Below, piece by piece: positions 23,205 through 36,632 of a stretch of 64,000 bases of DNA. Both the position numbers and the translations under genes were made by a program. Numbering within the stretch: the first letter of the stretch is position 1; the number at the start of each line of letters is the position of its first letter. The notes below the pieces were generated by a model that was given only the letters and a program-made list of their open reading frames with translations, was not told where the DNA came from and did not search any database. The stretch comes from Owenia fusiformis (taxonomy: Eukaryota > Annelida > Polychaeta > Sabellida > Oweniidae). The stretch is taken from NCBI GenBank assembly GCA_903813345.2, contig CAIIXF020000011.1, positions 29,630,166 to 29,694,165 on the forward strand, given 5' to 3'.

Positions 23205-23480
23205 CTTTGGCAAGATTTGTCACTTTATATGTATGCGAACATTTCTCTTTGACAAGACTTGTCACTGTATATGTATGCGAACCATTCTCTCTGACAAGAC
23301 TTGTCACTGTATATGTATGTGAACATTTCTCTTTGACAAGACTTGTCACTGTATATGTTTGCGAACATTTCTCTTTGACAAGGTTTGTCACTGTATATGT
23401 ATGTGAACATTTCTCTTTGACAAGGTTTGTCACTGTATATGTATGCAAACATTTCTCTTTGACAAGACTTGTCGCTGCAA
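23205..23480. repeat. 42-bp tandem repeat in the acyltransferase 3' UTR
   Basis: About six and a half units contain TCTCTTTGACAAGACTTGTC and ACTGTATATGTATGCGAACA. The unit length is a multiple of three, so several frames stay open across the array on both strands. These open frames reflect periodicity rather than coding. Each unit contains the palindrome GACAAG/CTTGTC. Confidence 0.9.
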
Positions 23481-23753
23481 TCCGTGGCACTAAGTAGCAT
23501 TGGAGTAAAACATATGAAAGAAATATGCTCTTATGACTATAGAAATCAATTAAGAAAATTGAAAAGATGTAATCCTTTCTGGAAAGGAGTGGTTAATATT
23601 TAATCTAATGTTTCAAACTGTGGACGAGATGCATAGCATAGAGAGCTAAGTTTAGGAAACAACGCCTCAGTGGAATGAATCAACCACAATTCAACAGTGA
23701 AGAATATGACAGTGATATGATGCTAATGTAATCATGTAATGATACAATATGTC

Positions 23754-23759
23754 AATAAA
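23754..23759 (+). terminator. Probable poly(A) signal of the acyltransferase gene
   Basis: AATAAA lies 579 bp after the stop codon, downstream of the 42-bp repeat array. It is the first canonical hexamer I noticed in the 3' flank. Confidence 0.5.
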
Positions 23760-24611
23760 AAAGTTATATATATAAAACACATTATGTGCACTTCATTGTA
23801 TAGATCTGGTAAAAACGACTTACACCATAAGAGCCCAATACCAAGGGTACTATTTAATTTAATTTGTGATGTCATCAGGTTATGCAGTGATATCACTAAG
23901 GGTGCATAAATTATTTGTAAAATTTATCAGTTTTTTTTTCTTGTAAATCTTTTCTAAATATGCTAAAATTTCTAAATAAATAAATATTGTTGAACTATCT
24001 TTTAATAAGTTTGTCATGTTTTAAATATTTATGCATCATTGGTTCCAATGAGAACTAAAATTTTAAAATGTATTTTCCTATGAACAATTTTTCCAAGGTT
24101 GAGTTAATTTAGTTTTCAATGAATACAAATTAGATTGGGATATACGCCATACATTTGAATGGGTGTCAGGCAGTTATTACTTATCAATAGATGCATGTGA
24201 CAGCCAAAATTTTATTCCAAATGTGTTCATAATTTTAAAACAACTTTTTGAATTAAAAAAAAGGTTTCACCTATCACATTTTAATAACATTGAGTAAGAC
24301 TACAATATAAGCCAAAGTGGTTTAACTTTATACAGGGCCTTTTTTAGCTTATACAGATCTGACAATTTGTTTTAGAATAAGAAACAAACATTATGAAATT
24401 AATTTTTCGATTCTGTAAATCATTTATTCTTATAGAAAGAAGCATATCTTGGGATTAATACAATACATTGTAATAATCAATGATTAACCATAGTTGCCTA
24501 GCAACATTCAGGGTCATAACATATCAATCTCAAAAGATGGCAGCACTGGATTGGGCTAAAATTTGTATACCATATAACATGTGGATATTGCCTTGAGATT
24601 TTCCATAATAC

Positions 24612-24801
24612 CAGGCCCGTAGCCAGGAGGAGTTCAATTGGTTCGAGCGAACCCCACCTGGCCAAAATTTCTTTCAAAATCATGAAGTTTTTCACCATTC
24701 TGAGCACTCTTTAAGTGATTTTGGCCATTTTTGGACCATAATTGTCGGAAGTGAACCCCCCGGAATTTTCTGAAAAGTGGCAAATCCTGGCTACAGGCTT
24801 G
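24612..24801. mobile_element. 190-bp MITE with 5-bp target duplication AATAC
   Basis: The element starts CAGGCCCGTAGCCAGG and ends CCTGGCTACAGGCTTG, an inverted-terminal-repeat pair. AATAC flanks it at 24607-24611 and 24802-24806. The interior matches the element at 46987-47205 (TTTCTTTCAAAATCATG, GTGAACCCCCC). No ORF is present. The superfamily is uncertain; hAT-like is one possibility. Confidence 0.85.
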
Positions 24802-25074
24802 AATACATTGGATTGCTTTTAACACAATGTGTTATCCAATGCAACAACAACTGAACAACCCATTTACAACCTGCCCATACAAGTTCTGGAGCCATTCATA
24901 CTTTTCTACATAATTTCTGTACTACTTTAAGTAGTATACAACATATCTTAATTACTTCAAATTACTTAACTAAATTGCTTTACACCAATGTAATGTGAAT
25001 AATAGGTCTATCACTGACTTGTATAAACAAGATTATTAGCAATGTGCAGCATAATATCTAGACATCACAAATTA

Positions 25075-25180
25075 TGGAAACCTGTGTAAGTGAAACACAT
25101 TTCTATGGAGGTGTTCCACTTACAGAGGTATTCCACTTACTTACAGAGGTGTTCCACTTTACAGGTTTTATTGTATATGT
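25075..25180. repeat. Diverged mariner-like MITE
   Basis: It contains AACCTGTGTAAGTG at the left and TTTACAGGTTTTATTGTA at the right, with repeated GTGTTCCACTTAC. It belongs to the CAGTAAAACCTG family described at 40140-40255. Confidence 0.5.
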
Positions 25181-27592
25181 AATATGAGTAATTTGCTGAC
25201 CAAAGAAACAGATACTTGAAGCCAATCTTTAAATTTGAGGTTATGATTAACTTAAAAAGTCTTACAGTCTCCCATTCCTACAACAAAACCTGTATATCCA
25301 AACACCTCACTAATCTGAACACCTCTCAATGTGAACACTTTCTCTCAATTTCATAATCTCATACTGACTCCAGTAATCCTCAATTCAATTGTACTAGGCC
25401 TATTTGATATTAGGGAGTTTAAACTTACATATAAAATTGAAACACCAACCTATCGAATGACCAATCACCCATGCAAATGCATCGCTTAAATATTTTCCGT
25501 TCATGTTTGGGCTGTGAAAAACATTGCAAGCTTAAACTCCCTGATGATGCATGCCAACATGTTCTTACTGTAGCAATGTTGAAATATGCAATTAAGAAAG
25601 TAGAAACTTGTTGATATAGAAATGCAGGTTTTGTAGAAAGCACATAAATACACATTTTGAGAAACTTAAGACTGATAAACCAAAATAAACAATGATTAAC
25701 ATGTAATTGTTTTTGATAATTATGCTGATTTGTAACTTGTTACATGTTTCATTCATGCAACAATCACTGAACTTAATTCATGGTGTCCTCTCTTATATAA
25801 GAGTTATTAGGCATGTCCTGTTTAACATGGTACATTTTTCAGCTATAGCTGTATCATAAAAATACAATGTATGATGTACACAATGCTCAATAAAACTAGC
25901 TGATTTGTTTAACAGACCACATATTGTGACATAAATCGGATTTTACTAACATTTATTAAATGTTTTTATCAAATTACGAAATATCTCCATGGATATTCAA
26001 GTTTTAGAATGCTGGACATCTTCACTGATTGGTTAGCCTTTTAAAAAGTATGAGATTGATATTTTGGCCAAGTTAATTGTCTCATGAGCACTTTGAAACT
26101 AGGCAAGGTGATCAGGATTTTATAGTTTTTATATTAACATTGCTTTATAGAAAATATACTATTAAAATGAAAGAACTCTTCAACCTCAGATTTCCCACCA
26201 TTTCAGGATTTGGGTGGCAATTTTGAACAAGGGCATGAATCAGAAATAAGATAAAATATACATAATATACTTCAAAACTGATCTAATCATTGTGAATTCT
26301 CGATACAATATTTGCAATCTACTTTAAAATGAATGAAAATTCCTGTTTAAAGCCCCCCTTGGGGCCAAGCCATGACACATGGAATATATGTGAAATGAAT
26401 CTATTTTATATATATGATCTATTGTACAATTTTGATACAATTTTGTTTGGAAATAAAATAGAAAAACTTCAGTTTTCATGATGCCATTTTCAAAGTGACA
26501 GCCGCTTTGATTTTTTTGCAGAAACCTTTTACCATTATACATCTTTGTAATGAATATGAAGAAGACCTGTCCACTACTTATTTTCTTATTTTTCAGATAA
26601 GACAGATAAAGAGCTTCACTATCCCACCAAACTTAGTTCATTGGGATAATACTAAAAATACGAGGAAATCTTAACATAGCCTTCAGAGAAGTCTTGCATC
26701 AATTCTCTATCAGTGATCAACCCTAATCTATTTCCAAAGTGTTACCGGAGAGAACAGGGGAACACAAGTGCTTATAAGAGCTAGTCCCTTCAAAATATCT
26801 TTCTATGTCCATGAAATGCTGTTCTTGTCCTAATTCTACACGCCTAACTGGCACATCTAATTTGATGTCATGATGGTCAGGCCTTTTCACAGGGAGCAAC
26901 ATATTTTCAAGGCATGATAATAATACTGAATGAAAGGCCTAATTATCCATATAATATGTTGCAAAATTTCAAGATATAATTTAGAGTAAATGACTTATAT
27001 AAATTGATTTTTTATCCATTATTAGTCCATCGGCAAACATTGAAGTCAACATAAGTTGAATATGTACGTAATAGTATAAAGCATGGAAATATTATGACCA
27101 TCAAGATGTTCTGTTCCACCGGTGGAATCACCCACTATCATTCAGAACACAGCAGCACCATCTATTTACTTGCAAATAATTGTTTGGATTATACCTCAAC
27201 AATGAAATCTTGGCAAGTTATGCCAAAATTGTTTATGACACATTTTAGTAAGTTTAAAGTCCTCTTTCTAATATATCTAAGCTGATTGCACTCTATGATA
27301 TACTGTGAATCAATTCCTTCACTGTATTTTGATTCAGTAAATTAACTGTTACTGCAAACATTTCAATGTATATTTCACACCCTTCTGCTACCTTGGAGTA
27401 CCTGCAATAAAAATATTTTTAATTTTTTTAATGAAATAATTATTATATGAGCTAATTGACAGACATTTGTGGATATTCTCCAATTAAAATAGTTTTTCAT
27501 GATCCATGTTCATTCTACTATACAAAATCATGTCTACATGTACTTAAAATCTAATAAAAATAATCATAAAAACGAAAGACATCATGACTATT

Positions 27593-30500
27593 TTATAAGA
27601 TAAACACCAGTGGATCATATAATGGATATGAAGCACACACAGAGTGTGAAGTGTATTTCTTACCTTTTCTTGGCATTTCACAGACTTCACATTTATCGAG
27701 GGCTGGGTGATTCTCTAGAGTACAGGAAGCGCAATTCCACCTGGGCCCTTCATCTATGTCCTCATCATTGCGACTTCGCATAGTAGCCTGCTGGCTTTGG
27801 TGTTCAGGGTTATTTGCGGAAGCTTGAGGGGGGTATGGGTCATACGGAGGGGGTGGATTATGAAAGGGGGCCCTCTGTAGACTAAAAGGTGGAGGTCTAA
27901 GAGGTGGTTGCCTTGTGTTTGTGACCAGTTCTGAAAAAAGCATCAATTGTTTATTTCAATATACAATAAAATCTGTAAAGTGGAACACCTCTGTTAGTGG
28001 AACACTTTTCAGAGTCCCAAGATCAACTGTTAAATAAACCATTATAAGTGGAATACCTCACACCCAAGTGGAGCAAATTTTAGAGTTACCAAAGGTGTTA
28101 CACTTAGACAGGTTTTACGATGGTATAAATTGTGTAATTTTTAGTACAAATCAATGTAAAAGGCATTAACATGACAAAATGTCACCAACTAGTTGCTCAT
28201 AATATTATGAGTTCAATCTTAAAGAGAGAATCAGAGATAGCGAGCAGGCTAAACAACAAATTGTTTCAATTTTAGAATATTTTTGGCTCACGTCATTCCT
28301 TGTCATGTCTATTTTCTAAAAATCACAAAAGTGCATACTTTATTCAAGGAAAACTAAAGATTTTTACAATAATGTATTATTTTTCTATAAGAATGGTTAC
28401 CATTCTTATTATTTGGGAGAATTTAAACATTTTTCACCCATTTTTGCACTTTGAATCATTAAGAACTTCACCAATTTATAACATATTGTGAATCTTTTGG
28501 GAGATATTGTATTTGATATTGTAAGGAATAGATTGGTAGGTCAATTATGCACGTTGCTTGTAATTTTGTCACCCCCTATAGATCTGATTCTGCCTTTAAG
28601 TCAGGTATGAATTTCTGAGAACTTGTAGATAGATGATTTTGAAAAAATAAATTGGTAAATTTGAAGCAAGTTGTTACCCTGATGATCTTTTTTACCATGA
28701 GAAAATCAAATTTATAGCCAGATGTGAACTTCTGATAACTTGTAAATAATTTTGGTAAATTTGAAGCAAGTTTGACCTTGGGAAGGTCAAATCTCAAATC
28801 TTAAGTCAGATTTGAACTTCTGAAAACTTGTAGCTGATTTTGAAAAGGAAATTGGTCAATTTGAAACAACTTGAAAAAAAAGACCTGAAGGTCACTGAAG
28901 TTCAAATCTTGGATACAAAGTCAGATTTGAAATTCTGAAAACTTGTAGAAGATTTTGAAAAAAATTGAAGTCAGTCTAAACAGTATTTGTTAAGTTATTT
29001 GAAGTTGCCGACCGCCGACCACCAACTGCCAACCACCAACCGCCGTAAAAAAACTGAGACCATAACAATATGTCACCACTTCTTGGTGGTGACATAATAA
29101 GATTGGACTTACATTTGAGCTAATCATGACTTCAATTGCCAATGCAGTGGTTATTTAGTGATTGAAACATACCTGTACCTAAAGAGCCGGGTCTCGGAGG
29201 GCGAAGCTGTTGGCCAGTCACAGGTTGGGGCATATTTTTATAGAAGTCCTCTTGTTCCTTTGAGTCTACTATGCCAAGTGGAGCTATAACAATGATAAAA
29301 TGGTCAAGATTAATCCACAAAGGTCAAAATATGGGAAATCACAAACATGTACTAAGAATTCTTGAAAACAAATAAAATAAAAAAAGGTCAAGGTCACTTT
29401 GAGAGGTCAAGGTCATTCAGATTATATGAATGTCTCCTGTTATTGCATTTTTAGTATATATGAAAGCTTAGGTTGTTTTGGAATTGGCACCCCTCAATGA
29501 ATGCACCACTTGTACATGTATAAATATTTATACATATGATACATACATATGATATTTTGTAACAATGAATAATGGATTTACTTGCATGTTGGAGCCCATA
29601 ATAGATCTGAATAAATATTACAAAAGTTCAACCTACCAGTCCCATGTAAATCCACTTCTCTAGTCATAAGCTGTATTTCAATCTGCAGTTTTCTATTTTT
29701 GTCTCGGATATCATGTAGATCTTTTGCCTTAAAAGTAAAATTCACAGTATAAATGGTTGCCATGGGTCAACATTCATAGATAAAATTTCAATTTCAATAG
29801 GATCTCCCACATAATATAACAATGATAAACATGCAACATGTCACCCCCTGCCATTTTTTACAGATGCCAACTGCTGAACACCAATCACTGAACACCAAAC
29901 ACCAACTGTTGAACACCAAACACCAACTGTTGAACACCATTCACTAAAGTGAAGACTATACCAATATTCTAAAGCCTGATGGCGACATAAAAATCACAAT
30001 ATCTTTAAAGTACTGACAGATTTAGACATTATTCTATTTGATTCTATATGAACTGTTTGCCATTCTTTTTGTTGAAATCTTCCTCATTTCAAAATATGCC
30101 CTTTGAGCTCAATAGTATGCTCATAGAGTTTTTCAGGAATACATGACAGTAGGGAGTGCATGTACAAAGTGAAGGTGTGCAAAGAGAGTGATGTACAGGG
30201 GAGTGTACAAAGCTAATCAAGAGGGGAATGCTGTACAGTATCCCAGGATACTACTTCCACTATTGTGTTGTTGTTTCTCGTGGAGAAAAGATATTCTAAC
30301 AATTTCAAATTCTAAAGCATCCAAAGAAAGGGGTATGAAGTCATGTAAGCCTTTTAAATGCAGGCCAATTGTAAGATAGACAGTCAAAGTCTAAATATCA
30401 TGAGATAAAAAGCTTATAAATTACTGGTTGGGATTGAATATGGAAATATCATATTGTCCCTTGAAATAAAATTCACATTCCATCCCACCCATTAAATAAT

Positions 30501-33500
30501 CTCCGGGTACTGAGAATGATGTTGGGGTTTTACCTTAGGAAAGTGATTGCTTCTTTGTCTCCTTCCCTCCATATATTCCTCTATTGCATCTAAATCTATT
30601 TTTATTGTATTCAATTCTTCTTTCTCTTTTTGTAAATCTTCTTGTAATTTAGAATACCTGGCTTTTTGGTGTAAAATAAGGGCTGAAATGTAGATTTTAA
30701 TCATGTTTTAAAAAATGCTGTGTGAACATGTGTGATTTGGCAATCTAATTGGACTTTAACAACATTGTATATTGATGCAAAACATAAAACATTGTAATTT
30801 CATTATATTGTAGGGTGGGTGACCCAAAAAATGATAGAGCCAAATATAATCTTGGATAATCTCTAAATTATAAAAATGATATCAATTTAAATTAAATTAA
30901 GTTCTATTTTTCACATACATGATTCTTCAGCGAGATAAGCAAATCAAAATATGAAACTGATACCATGCATAGTTCAAAAGTTATTTGACATAATTTGAGA
31001 CCCACTTTTTGGTCATAACACAACTGGACATTCAGGCTTTCTTTACAGAATTTTATGTGCATATCAACTATATATTGCAGGAATATTGGTGACTGATAGT
31101 CTTACCTTGTGTGTAAGCCTGGTCTTCACTACAAACACTATCTGATCTAATACGTTGATGAGGATTCTCTAAAGCATCAAAATCTAAACTTTCCCAGCTT
31201 GCAGCTGGTGCAATAGGTCTTTGTTGCATATGATCTGCTTCATACATGTTCTGCATTAACAGATTCTCCCTTGAGCCACCATGTAAAATTGCATCTTGAG
31301 AAGTTATCCCAAGGAATGGATGTGTAGGGGTAGAAGGACTGGAGTGTGAACTCTTACTACCCCCCTGGCTAGACCCCGAGGGAAGGTAAAATCTAGCCCT
31401 GGGGGACATGGTGTTGGCATCACGGTTTTCAATGTTAACTTGACCAGTCTTTGTATTATATTTAATCCTGCCTATGTGCTGCGAATTCATTGCCCCACTA
31501 GGTGGTGTGACAGACTCACCCTGAGGTGGGGGAACAAAGACAGTCACTGTTGTAGTCTCAGATTTATATTGGTGAGGACTGGTGCCTTGGAATCCAGGAG
31601 ACTTATCAGATGTGTAGCGTGCGGACCGACTATATGCTGAGTTTTGTGGATATTGTTCAGGATTTGGGCTATTATAATATTGCGATGTTGAGACATGCTG
31701 TGGGGCACCTTGTAAGTTGGTTCCCTGTGAAAAATGTTCATTGAAGTGATTTGGGTTTGAAGCACTGTAATTAGGCTCTCCGTGTCCATAATGGCCCATA
31801 GGGGGCATACTATGTGGTTCCTGGGAGAATTGAAGATTCTGATGCTGCCGTTGGGATTGAGGAGTGAAATGTTGACCAAGTACACTCCCATGTTGTAGAG
31901 TTGATGCACCCGGTTGCAATGGTGATGTGAACTGGGGGTGAGGAAGCGACTGTAAATGATAAGTTTGTTGCACTTGATTGTGCGCAGGCACATAATTAGT
32001 GGAGGTTTTATATGCAAACTGTTGAGGGGACCCAGTCACTGTATTGTTATTAGGTGGATAACTATTCTGATGAGATACTCCTGCCCCAGATATCCCATAA
32101 AGAAATGGCTTTTGGTTAGCTGGTATAACTGGTGCTGTGGGTGGCCCCGTTTCAACATGCAAAGGCTGGAGGCCTTGGAATTGGGGCACTGTGTTACTAT
32201 GCATCAAAATAGAATGTCCATGGGGCTGTCCCGAGGGATGATTGGGAGGATGTCCCTGACTGGGGGGTGGGGGTGTCACTGTATAGCGTTCATTTATGCC
32301 CCTGTCCTGGCTTACAGATCTTGCTCTCTGGGTACTTGGGTTACTAGGACTGCTATTAGTACGTGGCCGACTAGTTACATCCATTGCAGTTATATTACTA
32401 CTTGTATTTGGTGTACTTGATGTACTGTTCATCAAAGATTGTGTCCCATAAAGATAACGATCACTCTGCCGTTTCAAATCTTCAACACATTTGTCGTGGT
32501 TGTACGAATTCTGAAACATATGATTTTAGGATTTAGAAATAGTATTTATGTTGTGATTAACAACTCTCTACTGTTTTTTCATATCATCGAGATCTCTGGT
32601 TGAATGCCTCTTCTTCTTCTTGTTCTTCAACATGGAATATTACGACTCATATATTAGGAGACTGACATGAAAAGAATCAATAAAAGATCGTACTTGTATT
32701 ACTGTAATATTAGGAGATGTAACAATTTATGTTCTCTTGTATGATGACTTGTTGACCATTCAATCTACTTTACTTTGCACTGATCGGCACCAAAAGTAAC
32801 CAATGAATTATTTAATAAATAGACAACAGCAACGCCAAAGCGTAGCAAATCCCATCAAACAGCCATGGCTGGCATTTTTACAAACAAAGTATATAGCAAA
32901 AATGGCAGCCATTTTTCCAAATGGTCACTTACCAAAAGTGTCATTAGACAGTGTGCCATAGTATTCACATACCAAATATGAACAAAATCGCTCCACTGCT
33001 TTTCCAGTTATAGTAAAATATGTGGTCATTTTGAAAAATAGCCGCCTTCTACCAAAAGTGTCATTAGACAGTAAGCCACGCTTATGGTATTCACATACCA
33101 AATATGAACAAAATTGCTCCACTACTTTTCGAGTTATAGTAAAATATGTTAAAATGGCGGCAATTTTGAAAAAAATGGCCGCCTGCTACCAAAAGTGTCA
33201 TTAGACGGTGTACCATGCTTATAGTATTCCACATACCAAATATGAACAAAATCGCTCCACTACTTTTCGAGTTACAGCAAAATCGTAAAATAATGAGTAA
33301 AGGCCGCCATTTTTCAAGATGGCTGCCATGTGCTTCTTTAATATCTACATTTCTAGTCCTATATAATTTGTTCTACAATTAAAACATACTGTCATTACAG
33401 TTTTACATATTGCACCTAAATTACTGTAAAATCAGCACTAAAATGGCCGGCATTTTTAAATGAGCGGCCATTTTGAAAATCGGCTTTCGAGCAGAACTTC

Positions 33501-34704
33501 TATCCCATAGGGTATATGTGTACAAAATATGAACAAAATCGGGCCAATGGTATTTGAGTTATTGCCCGGACGGGGGGACAGACGGATGTACGGGCGGAGG
33601 TGTTCCCTATAATCTCTCCGAACTTCGTTCGATGGGATCATTAACTATAACACCATGTTTTACAATTTATATTCCTTATATTACTTCATAATTCTGAAAC
33701 TTTTAGAGTATTTATCTTTCTGAACTGAATACTCCATCCAAACAATGTATAAAGATGGAATAGAAGTAAATCAGGAATAATTCCTTTGAAAAACTCTAAA
33801 ATAAATTGCTGGTACCTTAAACCTATCCTGGTGAATGGCTATGACCTCAACTTACTTTTTTCAAAATACAAGAGTATGAAAAAATCACTCACCTGAAAGA
33901 AGTTTCAGTTTTGATTGACTGCGAGAGCAAAATTCAAGTTGAGCTAAAGGTTTTCGTCCAGTGTGAAATAGACTTCCTTTTCACTAATTTTGCATCACTA
34001 TATCATAATTTCTGTGATACATAACCAGAACTTATGGTTCATAGCCATTCAACCAAGTCACAAAACAGTATGTAGATAATTATTTAATTGTATAAATATT
34101 ATGAATATTCTTCCTTCAGTGTAACAAGCCTCCCTGAATCACAACGGAATAACCCGACAACGGTAAAGTCAGATACTGTTGTCACAAATGGCAAACATAA
34201 CCGTCGATTCAACTCTTCAATCACTTGGTCCTCGTTTCATGGGACTTTATTGTCACTAATTTTGTGTATGTATTAAGCTCTTGTGATGATATATCATATG
34301 AAATCCCAATTTCGATCAAATTGGGTTGTGAATCGCCACAATATAGCGCCTTAGATATCGCCAATGACAACGGAATCTGAATTTAAAATAATTTACCATA
34401 TGCCGTTGTCTTTGTAAATTATCCCAATTATCAGGCTATTCCGGTGTGTGAATACAGAATTCCAGAAATACTCTTAGTTTTTGTACTGCACATTTTTCAG
34501 AGGATTTATAAATAGTTTCAATATGCTGCTTCATAAACATTTAGTTTATTTGATCAAGCTTTAACAAACTCAAAAAATATTTGAAAATCTTACCTGCTGC
34601 ATATGCGTTTTTACAACATCATCAGGTAATTCTGGAAACAGTTGTTTAAGCTCGTGGAAAAGTTTGGCATTAGAATGACGGCTAGGCATCACTGCAGTTG
34701 CCAT
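27593..34704 (-). CDS. TAB2/TAB3-like: TAB2/TAB3-type TAK1-binding adaptor
   Basis: Six coding exons on the minus strand: 34704-34594, 32510-31106, 30682-30534, 29727-29637, 29283-29179 and 27930-27593 (or 27664 if spliced onward). They join in frame to about 732 aa; vertebrate TAB2 and TAB3 are about 700. An N-terminal CUE domain (residues about 11-50, [19 protein letters not shown]) spans the first intron and ends in DRYLYG. A long Pro/Gln/Ser-rich linker follows. A coiled coil starts after the family block [17 protein letters not shown], with EVDL downstream. The RanBP2-type NZF finger is near residues 683-708 (WNCASC, with CEVCEMPR; Cys687, 690, 701, 704). In the family the NZF binds K63-linked polyubiquitin and the C-terminal coiled coil binds TAK1/MAP3K7, linking TNF, IL-1 or Imd-type receptors to NF-kB and JNK. 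Intron 1 carries a repeat array. Confidence 0.92.
27964..28122. repeat. Mariner-like MITE in the last TAB intron
   Basis: It begins near CAATAAAATCTGTAAAGTGG and ends near CACTTAGACAGGTTTTAC, with inner GTGGAACACC motifs. The ends are diverged from the family consensus, so the boundaries are approximate. Confidence 0.55.
28159..29099 (-). repeat. GTGGTGACA-family repeat, 0.94-kb copy
   Basis: Both ends match the 2.45-kb element at 57302-59758 in inverse orientation: AGGCATTAACATGACAAAAT at one end and GTGGTGACATAATAAG at the other. The shared subterminal block CATAATATTATGAGTTCAA is also present. The interior holds only a few diverged minisatellite units (GAAGCAAGTT, TCAGATTTGAACTTCTG). It sits in the last intron of TAB. 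Confidence 0.8.
29825..29992 (-). repeat. Diverged GTGGTGACA-family repeat
   Basis: It retains ACATGCAACATGTCACC, repeated GAACACCAA motifs, GAAGACTATACCAATA and GGCGACATAAAA. It is in the same orientation as the neighbouring 28159-29099 copy. Confidence 0.6.
32880..33655. repeat. Repeat with roughly 125-bp units in TAB intron 1
   Basis: Three units (about 32925-33300) share ACCAAAAGTGTCATTAGACA, CACATACCAAATATGAACAA and TCGCTCCACTACTTTTCGAG. Related single-copy sequence follows to about 33655 and ends with GACAGACGGATGTACGGGCG and CGAACTTCGTTCGATGGGAT. This looks like the end of a dispersed repeat with local tandem duplication. Its class is not recognised. Confidence 0.7.
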
Positions 34705-36480
34705 GACAACACCGTTGTCTTACATCTAAAATGGCTTAGTTCTGATCTGCAAAGTAAATCTGAAAATATAAAAGTATTCAGAAACTAAAATTTCTTGACA
34801 GTTTATTAGATGAGTAAACAATATGTAGGTGGAGTGTCCTTGGTTCCACTTAAAAAATCCACTTTGGATATGTTCCACCTTGAGATTTTTAGCTCAAAGG
34901 AGTTTACAAGAATACATAGATAAATACATGTTTTATAGTACCATGGGACCTGTTTTTGTACTGTTTGCAATAAAGAAACATTCCCAATTGATTATCATTC
35001 ACATATACATGTTATGTACGAATGATTTTACAACTTTGTAAAGTTGCGAATGGACAATTTTTGTACGTATTCATACTTGTTCAACTGTTTTGAGCTCGAT
35101 TTACGAATGAGTCATATTTCATCGTTGTCAGGGCAGTTAGTACAACAAAACGATTTATCAAACTAATAAAATCAAAGTGGTAAAATAAGAACTATATAAA
35201 GATAGATCAGTTTTAACTATATTTTGAGAAAAGCGATATGATGAGCTAGGGGTCCAAGTTTTCATTTATGCTAAGTAAGAAGGTTTAAAAAAGCAAAAAA
35301 GGAGTCTGGATAATTAAGAAAATATATTAAATGAAAATAATCTAGTGTGAATCGTTAACCAGTGAGAAACTGTAACAAGTACCCAAAGGGAGAATAATAG
35401 TGATTTAAAGGAATAATAAGATAAACCACATGCGTTGTGTTGTATTTTAGTATTGTTTTTTTTCCAATGAGAATTGGAAGCCAAGGTTCCAACTCAATAT
35501 TCTTAAATCTCCAATGAATGTGATGCGATATTGCTATTCATGCCTATATATTTATACGGCTGCAAGGAGAATGGCCAGTATACTTGATTTTGAATTTTGT
35601 ATTCATGACATGACTATGTGATACCCATATATGGAAAGAATATAGAGTGGTGTCCCCGTTAGCAGACTACTCGATCAACATAGTTCAAACTACTGAAGTT
35701 TGCATAAAATCAACAGCATCAAATCAAATCATGGACTTCTATCAATGTTATAAAATCAATCAGTTGTATTAGCATGTTATGAATACAATTACATTGCATG
35801 GCAGATCTTTACTCGAGTCTCTAGCCAATTCTTGGCTAGAAGTACATGTAATTCCATCTGGAACACCGTGAACTATTGTAAAATTTCCAGTCGGGGTTCA
35901 ATAAATTTAAGTAGTATTCTATGGTACACGAATGACATTTGTATATCTTGGATTGCTTCTAGTTTGGCCTATAAAGTGTGTGGCCTCTTATATTTGGATG
36001 CTTCTCTGCCATGTTATTTTCAATAAGATTAATATGGCTAAAATTCTTATTGCACAAAAACTAAAAGATCTGAAATATACAAATGTCATTCATGTACATT
36101 TTATGAATATACTTTTCCATATATTATTGAACAATGGTCTCCCAATTTCTTATTTTTGCCGTTCTACTGACGTAATGAAGCAGTGAAATGGACTCTAACG
36201 ACATCTAATATCTCCCCTCTGGTTCCTTATTTTACGCAAATTTACTATCTAGATTCAATACTTGGTGATTTTAAACTTTTTATCTAACTCTATGCATTGT
36301 TAAGTATCAGTATAATAGTGTTGACATGCATCAGCCATAATTAATAGGTAGACATGTTTTTATGTTTTAACAAAACTCAAAAGTGCAAATTGCATATGAC
36401 TTTTTGGAAAAAAACAAAAATCAATTTGTTTTTGTAAATAAAGTTAAAAATTAAAGGTCACATAAGATAGCATGCAGCGA
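34705..36480. other. 5' UTR intron of the TAB gene
   Basis: Intronic sequence between the inferred non-coding first exon and the start-codon exon (acceptor TTTTCAG near 34760 on the minus strand). I see no gene or array in it. Confidence 0.5.
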
Positions 36481-36501
36481 TCAATATAAATAGTAACTTA
36501 C

Positions 36502-36632
36502 TTGGATATCTGAAGAATTTGGAAATCGTGTCTTAATCATCCACACTGACGTTAAAAGACAATGAACGGTGAGAACATTAGTGGATTCTGCAACTCTCAA
36601 AATATTTTTCAATCATGGCGTATAACACCCGT
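36502..36632 (-). other. Probable non-coding first exon of TAB
   Basis: On the minus strand a good donor (A|GTAAGT, exon end 36502) follows about 130 bp of sequence that starts next to the NRF-1 palindrome at 36633-36646. It contains a short upstream ORF (ATGATTGAAAAATATTTTG onward, 13 codons). It would splice to the acceptor at 34760 just ahead of the TAB start codon. Confidence 0.45.

Larger units (their letters stand above)
23780..27592. other. Intergenic region between convergent genes
   Basis: AT-rich DNA between the 3' ends of the acyltransferase gene (+) and the TAB gene (-). It holds a MITE with target duplications (24612-24801) and a mariner-like repeat near 25075-25180. No convincing gene is seen. 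A short terminal exon of TAB could lie here. Confidence 0.5.

Noticed and set aside
23188-23500. Overlapping ORFs on both strands with 14-residue repeats
   Set aside because: They arise from a 42-bp tandem repeat in a 3' UTR; a period divisible by three keeps all frames open.
31440-32420. Plus-strand and alternative-frame ORFs up to 157 codons opposite the large TAB exon
   Set aside because: They are shadows of a 1.4-kb coding exon whose frame joins the neighbouring exons and matches the TAB family.
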